A stretch of 64,000 nt of DNA from Pseudarthrobacter polychromogenes. Lineage in GTDB: Bacteria; Actinomycetota; Actinomycetes; Actinomycetales; Micrococcaceae. This document shows, piece by piece, positions 34,747 to 43,073 of this stretch. Every line of letters begins with the position of its first letter. Position 1 is the first letter of the stretch. The notes beneath the pieces were generated by a model that was not told the origin of the DNA, did not search any database, and was given only the letters and a program-made list of their open reading frames with translations. The stretch covers positions 1 through 64,000 of the forward strand of contig NZ_BMKU01000014.1 in the NCBI RefSeq assembly GCF_014644495.1. The letters run 5' to 3'. The translations under genes and the position numbers were made by a program.

Positions 34747-35667
34747 GTGGACATCCGGCAGCTGAACTACTTCATCGCGGTGGCGGAAGAACGGCACTTC
34801 GGCAGGGCTGCGAAACGCCTCCACATGGCCCAGCCGCCTCTCTCCCAGCAAATCCGCCAGCTCGAGGAACAGCTGGGGGTTCGGCTGCTTAACCGCACCA
34901 CCCGCCGCGTGGACCTCACCACAGCCGGCGAACTCCTGCTGGACCGCGGACGGCAGATCGTCAACGATATGGAAACACTGAAAGCGGACGTGTACCAGGT
35001 GGGCAAGGGAGCCACGGGCGTCCTTCGGGTGGGCTTCTCGGGTTCGGCCACCTACGGCGTCATGCCGCAGATCGCGAGGCTGGCCAAGCAGATGCTGCCG
35101 GGCCTGTCGCTGGCTTTGCATGGCGAGATGCTTACCCCGTCCATGGAAGCCGGACTCCGGGACGGCACGCTGGATGCAGCACTCCTCCGCCCTCCCGTCG
35201 CCTCCCAGGACATCGACTACCGCGTTGTCGACCAGGAGCCGCTCGTCCTCGCGGTTCCGTCCTTCAGCGCCCTGGCCGAGGACAAGCCGGTGGCGATGCA
35301 CGAACTGCAGGACCAGGACTTCATCAGCTACGCGCCCGAATCCGTCCTGTACCGCATCACTTCGGACCTGTGCCGCCAGGCCGGGTTCCAGCCGCGCATC
35401 ACCCAGGTGGTGGGCGAAACCTCCACGATGCTCGCCTTCGTGGCCGCCGGGGGCGGGGTGGCGGTCATGCCGTCCCGGGTCCGGGCTTTCCAGCTCGACG
35501 GCGTCGCCTACCGGGAGATCGACAACGCACCTCCCGTGGAGCTCGCCGTCGCCTGGCTCCGCGGCCACCGCTCCGCCCTGCTGCACAACTTCCTGGACGT
35601 CGTCGTGGCCGCCACCGCGCCCGGCCATGACCCGCTTCCCAAAGATGAAAGGTTTTCCCCGTCATGA
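34747..35667 (+). CDS. catR: LysR-family regulator of catechol catabolism (CatR/BenM-like)
   Basis: LysR-type regulator of 306 aa starting with GTG. The N-terminal winged helix-turn-helix is HFGRAAKRLHMAQPPLSQQI. The effector domain (about residues 90-295) resembles CatR/BenM proteins, which respond to cis,cis-muconate (and benzoate). Its stop overlaps the catB start by four bases (ATGA), so regulator, muconate cycloisomerase and isomerase are one operon. The long inverted repeat at 34646-34698 is its likely binding site. Confidence 0.85.
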   Translation: MDIRQLNYFIAVAEERHFGRAAKRLHMAQPPLSQQIRQLEEQLGVRLLNRTTRRVDLTTAGELLLDRGRQIVNDMETLKADVYQVGKGATGVLRVGFSGSATYGVMPQIARLAKQMLPGLSLALHGEMLTPSMEAGLRDGTLDAALLRPPVASQDIDYRVVDQEPLVLAVPSFSALAEDKPVAMHELQDQDFISYAPESVLYRITSDLCRQAGFQPRITQVVGETSTMLAFVAAGGGVAVMPSRVRAFQLDGVAYREIDNAPPVELAVAWLRGHRSALLHNFLDVVVAATAPGHDPLPKDERFSPS

Positions 35668-36767
35668 AAATCGCAGCCATTGAGGCGATTCCCTACTCGA
35701 TCCCCTACCGCCACCCGCTGCACTTCGCCTCCGGATCCGTCCACGAGGCCGACCATGTGCTGGTCCGCCTCCGCACGGACGACGGCGTGGTGGGCCTCGC
35801 GGACACCCCGCCGCGCCCGTACACCTACGGCGAGACGCAAAAGTCCATCGTCGCGGTGGTGCAGGACGTCTTCGCGCCGCAGCTGATCGGCGTCGACATC
35901 TTTGACAGGGAGAAGGTCCAGGAGATCCTCTACCGCACCATCCACAACCAGACCGCCAAGGGTGCCGTGGATATCGCGCTGTGGGACGTCATCGGGAAGG
36001 CCCTCGGCCAACCGGTGACCAAACTGCTGGGCGGCTACACCGATTCGCTGCGGGTCTCCCACATGCTTGGGTTCAAGCCCGCCCGGGAACTGCTCGCCCT
36101 GGCGCTGGAGTTCCGCGAAACGTACGGCATCAACACATTCAAACTGAAGACCGGCCGCCGCCCCCTCCACCTGGACATCGAGGCGGCCCGCGTGCTGCGC
36201 GAGGGCCTGGGCGAGGACGCCGAACTCTACATGGATGCCAACCGTGGCTGGTCCGCGAATGAGGCCGCCGAAGTGCTCCGCCGCACCGCGGACCTCGGCC
36301 TGCAGTTCCTCGAGGAGCCGGATGACGCCCGCGAAGTCCTGGGCCGCCGCCGGCTTGTCGCCAACGCCCCCATGCCCATCGCAGCGGACGAATCCGCCCC
36401 CAACCTCGGCGAGGCCGCCAAGGAAATCCTCAACGGCGGGGCCAACCTGCTGGCGGTCAAGACGGCCCGCTCCGGATTCACCGAGGCCGCCAAGATCGTG
36501 GGCATGGCCGAGGGCATGGGAATCGACGTCTACATCGGCAACCAGATCGACACCCAGGTGGGCACCGTGGCGTCCGTGGTGTTTGGTGCGGCCTTCGCCC
36601 ACACCGCCAAGCGCGCCGCGGAACTGTCCAACTACCTGGACATGACGGACGATCTCCTGGCCGAACCGCTGCAGATCATTGACGGGCGCATCCGCGTCCC
36701 CGAAGGCCCCGGCGTTGGCACCGGGGTGAATGAGGAAAAACTCGAACGCTACCGCAGCGACCGCTGA
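35664..36767 (+). CDS. catB: Muconate cycloisomerase
   Basis: Enolase-superfamily enzyme of 367 aa converting cis,cis-muconate to (+)-muconolactone. The catalytic K-x-K is Lys160/Lys162 in NTFKLKTGR. Metal ligands are Asp191 (MDANRGW), Glu217 (FLEEP) and Asp242 (AADES). The C-terminal GNQIDTQVG region is typical of the muconate subgroup. It is coupled to the LysR gene upstream and followed by catC after 28 bases. Confidence 0.93.
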   Translation: MKIAAIEAIPYSIPYRHPLHFASGSVHEADHVLVRLRTDDGVVGLADTPPRPYTYGETQKSIVAVVQDVFAPQLIGVDIFDREKVQEILYRTIHNQTAKGAVDIALWDVIGKALGQPVTKLLGGYTDSLRVSHMLGFKPARELLALALEFRETYGINTFKLKTGRRPLHLDIEAARVLREGLGEDAELYMDANRGWSANEAAEVLRRTADLGLQFLEEPDDAREVLGRRRLVANAPMPIAADESAPNLGEAAKEILNGGANLLAVKTARSGFTEAAKIVGMAEGMGIDVYIGNQIDTQVGTVASVVFGAAFAHTAKRAAELSNYLDMTDDLLAEPLQIIDGRIRVPEGPGVGTGVNEEKLERYRSDR

Positions 36768-36795
36768 CGCCACCCATTCCACGAAAGGAAAAACA

Positions 36796-37074
36796 GTGAA
36801 GTACCTGGTCCATATGGACGTGAAACTGCCCGCAGACCTGCCCGCCTCCGAGGCGGCCGGAATCAAGGCGAAGGAGAAGGCCTACTCGCAGGAACTGCAG
36901 CGCTCGGGCAAGTGGCCGGAAATCTGGCGCGTGGTGGGTGAGTACGCCAACTATTCGATCTTTGACGTTGACTCCAACGACGAACTCCACGACATCCTGC
37001 AGAACCTGCCCCTGTTCCCGTACATGGAGATCTCGGTGGTTCCGCTGGCCAAGCATCCCTCCGACATTAAGTAA
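36796..37074 (+). CDS. catC: Muconolactone delta-isomerase
   Basis: Small decameric isomerase of 92 aa converting muconolactone to 3-oxoadipate enol-lactone. The recognisable blocks are KYLVHMDVKLPADLP, a W-x-E-I-W-RVVGEYAN-like segment (GKWPEIWRVVGEYANYSIF) and FPYMEISVVPLAKHPSD. The start is GTG at 36796, with AAAGGA just upstream; the longer frame from 36730 lies inside the end of catB. It is the last gene of the catR-catB-catC operon. The enol-lactone hydrolase (PcaD) needed next is not in the window. Confidence 0.93.
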   Translation: MKYLVHMDVKLPADLPASEAAGIKAKEKAYSQELQRSGKWPEIWRVVGEYANYSIFDVDSNDELHDILQNLPLFPYMEISVVPLAKHPSDIK

Positions 37075-37097
37075 GACAAGCACCGACGCGTTCCGGG

Positions 37098-39929
37098 TCA
37101 GTCCCCTGCCCGGAACGCGGCGGCGAGCTCGCTGCGGGAGCGGATGCCCATCTTCCGGTAGAGCCGCGTGAGGTGGTACTGCACGGTCTTCTCCGCCACG
37201 AACAGCGCCCGGGCCGCTTCCTTGTTGGTGGCTCCCCCGGCTACGAGCTCGGCCACCGCCTGCTCCTGCGCGGTGAGCTGGAGGTGGTGGTCGCGGGCGG
37301 CGGTGAGCACCGCATCGGCGGGGTCGGGAAGATGTCCGACGTCGAGACCGGTCGCCTTGAGCTCCCTGTCGCAGCGCTCCACATAGGTCGCCGCGCCCAA
37401 TGAGTCGTAGAGGTCCCGCGCCGCGCGCAGCACCGATGACGCCAGCCGCCGTTTCCCGGCGCGCCGCATGCTCTGCCCGAAGGCGAAGCTGATCCGCGCC
37501 CGCAGGTAGGGCCGGTTGAGCCCGCGAAGATGCCCCAGGGCCGCCTCGAAATGCTCCCTCGCCGTGTCCGGATCCCCCTGCGCCGCCAGAAGCCGGCCCC
37601 GCGCCCACGCCATCCTGGCCATGTCGGAGGGGACTTCCCGCTCGCGCCGCAGCCCCTCGAAGGACGTCAGGAAGGCGTCGGCGGTATCCAGCTGATCGGT
37701 CATGACAAGTGCGTTGACATAGGTGTCCTGCCAAGGCCAGAAGGACACCCGGTCCTCGGTCCACGGGTCCAGCTCGGTCAGCGGCTGGAGCACGGCCAGG
37801 GCGCTCTCATAGTCTGCCCGCGCCTCATGGAAGCGTGCCCGCGCCAGGCTGGCGGGCACCTGCATGGCCCGGTACGTCCCCGGCTGGACCGCGGCCTGCG
37901 AGACGTAATAGCGGGCCCGGTCCCAGTCCCCACGCATGGACCATAGCTCCGCGGCGGTCCAGTACAGGAGGGGCCGGATCAGGGGCATCCGGGAGGTTTC
38001 CAGGCGGACGCTGGACCGTGCGATGGTGGCCGCCGCGGCATCCCAGTTCCCCAGCACCAGGTGGGTGCGGGCCAGCCACGCCTCGGCCCACAGGGAAATC
38101 CGCAGGGACCCGCCGCGGTACTCGGTGGGGGCCGCCGACTCGAAGTTCACCAGGGCCGATTCGACATTGTCCATCCGCAGCGCCAGCCAGCCGGCACCCA
38201 TCTGCACCCGCTGCTTCTGCGCATTCTCGGCGGCGTGACCGAAGGCGCGCTGGTACGAGGCCTCCGCCTCCCCCAGCCGGCCGCAGGCGTACAGGCCCAG
38301 GCCATAGATGGCTTCGGACTCGACATGCGCCGGCGTCCCTGGTTCGGTCAACGACATGGCGCGTTCCGCCCAGCCGGTGATCATCGGGCCGTCCCAGGAC
38401 GCCACCCCGTGCAGCACGAACCGCTGCGCCACCTGCGCGGCAGCCTGGGGGTCGCGCTCCGGGTTGCTGGTGCGCCAGGCCATTTCCAGCTGGCTTTGGG
38501 CGCTGTCGTTCTGGCCGGACACCGTAGACAGGTAGCCCAGCACCGAAGAGCGCAGCGGCGACGGCGGCAGCGCGTCCACGGCGGCCGACCAGCTCTGCGC
38601 CTCGGCAACATTCCCGGCTCCCACCAGCGCGTCGACGGCGCGCAGGAGCCGGTCGTTGCGGGCCCGGATGTCCAGGGACAGCCGCGATGCGGAAAACAGG
38701 GCCGTGGCCACGTCCTGCCATGCGCCCACAGCGGCCTGGCGGGCGGCGAAATCCTCGAGCTCCTCGGCGAGGGCCTGGTCCCCTGCCGGTGTGGCGGAGA
38801 CCCGGTGCCCGAGTTTTTCACCCTCCGGCTGCACGGCCTCTGCAGCCAGCCGGTGCAGCGCGATCCGGCGGCTGGGAACAATCTGCTCGTAGATCGCCTC
38901 CGCCGTTCCGGGTTCAACGAACACGACGGCGGAGCGCGCCTGGTCCACGGACAGCCGCAGGAGGCCGGCGCGGTGGCCTTCGTCCAGGGCATCGAGGACG
39001 GACTCCACCCCGCTGACGGCTGCGACTTCGTGCAGTCCGGCGCTGCGGCCCAGCACGGACGCGGCTTCGGCCACGGCAACGAGGGCGGCCGAGGCGGAGT
39101 CCAGGACGCTGCGCACGCGTGCGCGCAGCCGGGAGGAGGGAGGCAGCGCGGGGAACCAGCTCAGCCACGTCTCGGCGGGCAGTTCGCGCAGCAGCTCCGT
39201 CACGGGCTGCGGCAGACCCCCGGTGTGCCGGACCAGGCCGTGGGCCGCAGTGACGCTGAGGTCGATGCCGTGCAGGCGCCGGGCCACTTCCTGGACCTGC
39301 TGCGGAGTGAGCGGCTCCATGGGAATGCGGACCACCTGGTGCCCGGTGAGGTAGTCCAGGACGCCTGCCGGGATGCGCGGCGCGTCGGCGGGGTCCAGGG
39401 TCAGCAGGAACAGGATCTTCTTGCCGTGCAGCCGGCGCATGACGAATGTGAGGATACGCAGGCTTTCCACGTCGAGTTTGTGGACGTCGTCGACGGCGAC
39501 CACCACGCTCCCGTGCGATTGCAGCCCTTCCAGGTGGGTGCCCAGCGTCGACGCGTAGTTGACCACCTGGTCCGTACTCAGGGAGGCGAGGGGACCCGCC
39601 GGAAGGTGCGGGCCGCCGTCGTACGCTTTCGCCGAACGCAGCGGCGGGGCGAGCATGAGCTGCGAATAGCCCGCGAGCGCAAACTGCGCTTCCCACTCGT
39701 CGCCCATGGCGGAAAGGACGCGGACGCCGCGGGCCCCCGTGCGGCAGTGTTCCAGGAAGGACTCCAGCACCGCGGTTTTGCCGGAGCCGGCGGGCCCGGT
39801 GAGGACCACGGCGGCCACCTTGCCCTTACGGACGGTGCGGAGGATTTCCGCGAGCTCAGCGAACACTGCCTCGCGGCCTACCAGCGCCGAATCCGCGCCA
39901 ATGTCGCCCTGGACGGACCCCGCAGTCAT
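37098..39929 (-). CDS. benR: LuxR-type ATP-binding activator of benzoate genes (BenR-like)
   Basis: Large STAND/LuxR regulator of 943 aa. The AAA-type domain has Walker A GPAGSGKT at residues 45-52 and Walker B VVVAVDDVHKL. A long helical TPR-like region follows, then a C-terminal LuxR helix-turn-helix (LTAQEQAVAELVAGG, VAEKTVQYHLTRLYRKMG). Corynebacterium and Rhodococcus use a LuxR-type BenR next to benABCD, and the position here, just downstream of benD, matches. The start was set at the ATG at 39929, because TAGACT lies immediately upstream as in leaderless genes; a start 17 codons earlier is possible. Confidence 0.85.
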   Translation of the reverse strand: MTAGSVQGDIGADSALVGREAVFAELAEILRTVRKGKVAAVVLTGPAGSGKTAVLESFLEHCRTGARGVRVLSAMGDEWEAQFALAGYSQLMLAPPLRSAKAYDGGPHLPAGPLASLSTDQVVNYASTLGTHLEGLQSHGSVVVAVDDVHKLDVESLRILTFVMRRLHGKKILFLLTLDPADAPRIPAGVLDYLTGHQVVRIPMEPLTPQQVQEVARRLHGIDLSVTAAHGLVRHTGGLPQPVTELLRELPAETWLSWFPALPPSSRLRARVRSVLDSASAALVAVAEAASVLGRSAGLHEVAAVSGVESVLDALDEGHRAGLLRLSVDQARSAVVFVEPGTAEAIYEQIVPSRRIALHRLAAEAVQPEGEKLGHRVSATPAGDQALAEELEDFAARQAAVGAWQDVATALFSASRLSLDIRARNDRLLRAVDALVGAGNVAEAQSWSAAVDALPPSPLRSSVLGYLSTVSGQNDSAQSQLEMAWRTSNPERDPQAAAQVAQRFVLHGVASWDGPMITGWAERAMSLTEPGTPAHVESEAIYGLGLYACGRLGEAEASYQRAFGHAAENAQKQRVQMGAGWLALRMDNVESALVNFESAAPTEYRGGSLRISLWAEAWLARTHLVLGNWDAAAATIARSSVRLETSRMPLIRPLLYWTAAELWSMRGDWDRARYYVSQAAVQPGTYRAMQVPASLARARFHEARADYESALAVLQPLTELDPWTEDRVSFWPWQDTYVNALVMTDQLDTADAFLTSFEGLRREREVPSDMARMAWARGRLLAAQGDPDTAREHFEAALGHLRGLNRPYLRARISFAFGQSMRRAGKRRLASSVLRAARDLYDSLGAATYVERCDRELKATGLDVGHLPDPADAVLTAARDHHLQLTAQEQAVAELVAGGATNKEAARALFVAEKTVQYHLTRLYRKMGIRSRSELAAAFRAGD

Positions 39930-39936
39930 GGCCGCC

Positions 39937-39942
39937 AGTCTA
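39937..39942 (-). promoter_or_regulatory. Putative -10 element of benR (leaderless)
   Basis: TAGACT on the minus strand, ending seven bases before the benR ATG. This spacing would place the transcription start at or next to the start codon. Confidence 0.35.
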
Positions 39943-39981
39943 CCGGAGCGCCCTGCCCGCCCGTTCCGGCGGGGGTCCATG

Positions 39982-40809
39982 CTAGCCCAGGTCCCCGCCG
40001 GCCACCGGAAGGATGCTGCCGGTGAGGTAGGACGCTTCGTCGGAGGCGAGGAACACGATGGGCGCGGCCTGCTCGTCCAGGGTGCCGTAGCGCTTCATGA
40101 AGGACGATTCCACGGTCTGGTCCACGATCACCTGGTACCAGGCCTTCTCGGTGGCGGATTCGGCTTCCGGGCCACGTTTGACCTTCCGCGGTGGAGCTTC
40201 GGTGCCGCCCGGCGCAGTGGCAACCACGCGGATGCCGCGGCCGGCAACCTCCATGGCCAGGGCCTGGGTCAGGGCGTTGACGCCTCCCTTCGCCGCGGCA
40301 TACGGGACGCGGTGCATGCCGCGGGTGGCAACCGAGGACACGTTGACGATGGTCCCCGATTCCTGTTCCAGCATCGCCGGCAGGACCGCCCGGCAGCTCC
40401 AGAGGGTCGGAAACAGCGAGCGGCGGATCTCCTTTTCGATCTTGTCCTCGTCGTATTCCTCGTAGGGGCGCGCCCAGATGGTGCCGCCAACGTTGTTGAC
40501 CAGGACATCCACGCGTCCGTGGGCTGCAAGCGCAGCCTTGACGGCCCGGTTGGCGCCGGCGAAGGTCTCCAGGTCCGCTGTGACGGACGTGGCCGAACCA
40601 CCGGAACCGGAGACCTTGGCGGCCTCTCCGATGCCGCGGGCCACGTCGTGGACCAGTTCCGCGCGGTCCACCAGGACCACTGCCCCGCCTTCGGCGCCGA
40701 TGCGTTCGGCCACTTTCCGGCCGATCCCCTGGGCGGCACCGGTGACGACGGCGACCTTGCCGCCGAAACGGCCGGGGGTCACGAACTGCCCGGCGTACGG
40801 CGCAGCCAT
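39982..40809 (-). CDS. benD: 1,6-dihydroxycyclohexa-2,4-diene-1-carboxylate dehydrogenase
   Basis: Short-chain dehydrogenase of 275 aa that oxidises and decarboxylates the benzoate cis-diol to catechol using NAD+. The nucleotide motif TGAAQGIG lies near the N-terminus, the NNVGG motif in the middle, and the catalytic Tyr/Lys in YAAAKGGVNAL preceded by VNVSSVATRG. Its ATG shares one base with the benC stop (TGATG), so it is translationally coupled to the reductase. It is the last gene of benABCD. Confidence 0.92.
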   Translation of the reverse strand: MAAPYAGQFVTPGRFGGKVAVVTGAAQGIGRKVAERIGAEGGAVVLVDRAELVHDVARGIGEAAKVSGSGGSATSVTADLETFAGANRAVKAALAAHGRVDVLVNNVGGTIWARPYEEYDEDKIEKEIRRSLFPTLWSCRAVLPAMLEQESGTIVNVSSVATRGMHRVPYAAAKGGVNALTQALAMEVAGRGIRVVATAPGGTEAPPRKVKRGPEAESATEKAWYQVIVDQTVESSFMKRYGTLDEQAAPIVFLASDEASYLTGSILPVAGGDLG

Positions 40810-42380
40810 CAGAGGGCGGCCTTGGCGTCGATGGCGCCGGCCATGGTGTCCTTAGCGTCGTGGGCGTGTGCGGTGATGACGGCGCGGAGGCGGTCCTTGT
40901 CACCACGTTCAAAGGCGTCCACGATGTCCAGGTGGTCCTGGGTGACCCGCTCGAAGATCGGCGTTCCGGCGTCGAGGGCCGCGGCCATCTGGGCGTGCAC
41001 ATCCAGGCGCCGGTAGGACTCCAACAACATGGGGTTGTCGCAGACCATGAAGAGGTACTCGTGGAATTCCTCGTTGGTGCGCGCGAACTCCTCGGGGTCC
41101 CTGATGTTCCCGCCGTCCACTGACGCTGTGGTGGCTTCGGCGAGCCGGCGGAACTGGCGCAGCTGCGCTTCGCTGAGCCTGCCCAGCAGCAATTCGCTCA
41201 CCGCCAACTCCAGGCCCATGCGGGCGTCCAGCTGTGCGAAGCTGTCTTCCTTGCGGAAATCCAGCCGGCCGGTCTCCAGCGAGGACACTGCCTCGCCGCG
41301 GCTCATCGTGTCTCCTTCGGCCCGGATCTTCCCGGCCGGCGCCGGGGCACCCGTTTCGGCGTCGCCTCCGGTCGTCTCCTTCGGAGCGAACCGCTCGAAG
41401 TAGAAGTTGGCGGGCTGGATGCCTTCAGTGTCCAGCCACTTGGAGACGGCGTTGACCATGGGGGGCGGGCCGCAGAGGTAGATGTCCACGTCTCCGTCGT
41501 TGAGGTGTTTCGGTTGGATGATCTGGGTGACGTAGCCGGTGTGCGGGGCCGAGGTGCCGGGCTCGGAGGCGATGTAGTCCCAGGTGAAGCCGGGCAGCTT
41601 CGCTTCGTAGGCACGCAGCCAGTCCAGGCCCACGATGTCCGCCTCCCGGGTGAGCCCGTAAATGAGGTGGACCGGGCTGGACGGCGGCTTTTCGGAGAGT
41701 TTTTCCAGGATGGACAGGAGCGGGGCCAGTCCGGTGCCGCCGGCCAGGAGCAGCAGGGGCCGCTTGGGTTCTCGCAGGAAGAACGAGCCGTAGGGGCCGG
41801 TGAATTCAACGGAGTCGCCTACTGCGGCGCGGTCACGCAGGTATTCGGACATGGCGCCCTGTGGGGTGACGCGGACCATGAAGGACGCGTCCTGAACCTC
41901 GGGGCCACTGCTGAAAGAGTAGGACCGCTCGGCGTCGGTGCCGGGGACCTTGAGGTTGACGTACTGGCCGGGAAGGAAAGCAAGTGCGTCCCGGTTGTCC
42001 ACCTCAAGGGTGAAGGACACCGTGGTGTCCGTGTGCCGGTTAAGCTCCTTGATGGTGGAGGTGAAGGTGGCCGCCGCCGTTTTGGCCGATTCCGACGTGG
42101 CCGGGATCTGGATGGCCAGGTCGGATTCCGGGACGGCCTGGCAGGTCAGCAGGTAGCCCTTTTCGAGTTCCTCTTCGGTCATGGCGTCGTCGATGTAGTC
42201 GCCCGGGTCGAAGGACCCCGAATCGCAGAAAGCCTTGCAGGTGCCGCAGGCGCCGTCGCGGCAGTCCGACGGGATGTTGATGCGCGCCTTGTAGGCCGCG
42301 TCCATGACGGTCTCATAGTCGCCGACCTTGATGACTTTGGTGACGCCGTCTTCGAAGCTGAGGGCTACTTTGTGGCCCAT
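40809..42380 (-). CDS. benC: Benzoate 1,2-dioxygenase reductase fused to an FCD sensor domain
   Basis: Electron-transfer component of 523 aa. Residues 1-95 form a plant-type [2Fe-2S] ferredoxin with Cys40, Cys45, Cys48 and Cys80. Residues about 105-335 are a ferredoxin reductase with the FAD motif RSYSFSS (152-158), the NAD motif GGTGLAP (214-220) and CGPPPM (303-308). A Gly/Ala/Pro linker (336-358) leads to an all-helical C-terminus of about 160 residues with the FCD hallmarks NEEFHEYL, QDHLDIVDAFERGD and AHAHDAK, normally the ligand domain of GntR regulators; no DNA-binding domain is present. Proteobacterial BenC is about 340 aa, so the extra domain is the notable feature; I believe other actinobacterial BenC proteins are also long. 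Confidence 0.92.
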   Translation of the reverse strand: MGHKVALSFEDGVTKVIKVGDYETVMDAAYKARINIPSDCRDGACGTCKAFCDSGSFDPGDYIDDAMTEEELEKGYLLTCQAVPESDLAIQIPATSESAKTAAATFTSTIKELNRHTDTTVSFTLEVDNRDALAFLPGQYVNLKVPGTDAERSYSFSSGPEVQDASFMVRVTPQGAMSEYLRDRAAVGDSVEFTGPYGSFFLREPKRPLLLLAGGTGLAPLLSILEKLSEKPPSSPVHLIYGLTREADIVGLDWLRAYEAKLPGFTWDYIASEPGTSAPHTGYVTQIIQPKHLNDGDVDIYLCGPPPMVNAVSKWLDTEGIQPANFYFERFAPKETTGGDAETGAPAPAGKIRAEGDTMSRGEAVSSLETGRLDFRKEDSFAQLDARMGLELAVSELLLGRLSEAQLRQFRRLAEATTASVDGGNIRDPEEFARTNEEFHEYLFMVCDNPMLLESYRRLDVHAQMAAALDAGTPIFERVTQDHLDIVDAFERGDKDRLRAVITAHAHDAKDTMAGAIDAKAAL

Positions 42381-42461
42381 GGGGTCCTCCTGGCTGTGCG
42401 GGCGCGTCGTCGCGTCCCGGGAAAGTTCTGGCGTGCCCGGCGGGCACGGAATGGGACCTGC

Positions 42462-42494
42462 AGTGCGGCGCCGGGGAACTCCGGGCGCCGCACT
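42462..42494 (-). other. Intercistronic stem-loop between benB and benC
   Basis: Perfect 11-bp arms AGTGCGGCGCC (42462-42472) and GGCGCCGCACT (42484-42494) with an 11-base loop, inside the 121-base benB-benC gap. There is no U-tract. It may set the ratio of oxygenase to reductase by partial termination or mRNA processing. Confidence 0.5.
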
Positions 42495-42501
42495 GGGCGG
42501 G

Positions 42502-43038
42502 TCAGATCATGTAGACGTCCACCACGTGGTGGATGTAGTCGTTCTTCAGGACTACTTTCTTCTTCAGAATCACCGGCTCGGGGCCGGAAAGGTCGATCGT
42601 GTAGTAGCTGGTGCCGAAGTATGTGTCCGTCGTGTTGTAGCGGAAGTACAGGGTGAACCAGTTGAAGCGCACCTCGACGCGGCCGCCGTCGTTCGCCAAA
42701 ACCTCAACGTCCGTGATGTTGTGGCCCGTGCGCGGCTCGGGGAGGGAGGTCGCCGAAGACCGGTCGGTCTTGATCCGGAACACCCGGTCCTCGATGCCGC
42801 CGCGGTTGTCGTAGTAGATCAGGGAGATCTCGTTCTGGGGGTCCTGCGTCAGCTGGTCGTCCACGTCCCAGGCCGGCATCCAGAATTCGGAATCCGGGTG
42901 GTAGCACTCCAGCCATTCATCGAACTGGCGGTCGTCCAGCAGGCGGGCTTCCCGGTAAAGGAAGGCCCGGACCGTTTCGAGGGTTGCGATCTCCTCTTCG
43001 GTCTTTAGGACCGGGGCGGTTTGGGTCAGGTTTGTCAT
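42502..43038 (-). CDS. benB: Benzoate 1,2-dioxygenase small (beta) subunit
   Basis: Small subunit of 178 aa of the Rieske non-heme iron dioxygenase, SnoaL/NTF2-like fold. Features include VRAFLYREARLLDDRQFDEW, HPDSEFWMPAW, and the conserved end VLKNDYIHHVVDVYMI. It has a structural role in the alpha3beta3 hexamer. The start was set at the ATG at 43038, which gives the normal family length; the frame is open farther upstream only as a shadow of benA. It lies 35 bases after benA. Confidence 0.93.
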   Translation of the reverse strand: MTNLTQTAPVLKTEEEIATLETVRAFLYREARLLDDRQFDEWLECYHPDSEFWMPAWDVDDQLTQDPQNEISLIYYDNRGGIEDRVFRIKTDRSSATSLPEPRTGHNITDVEVLANDGGRVEVRFNWFTLYFRYNTTDTYFGTSYYTIDLSGPEPVILKKKVVLKNDYIHHVVDVYMI

Positions 43039-43073
43039 GGGTTCTGCGCTCTCTGTGGTTCCGGTGGGCTCTG

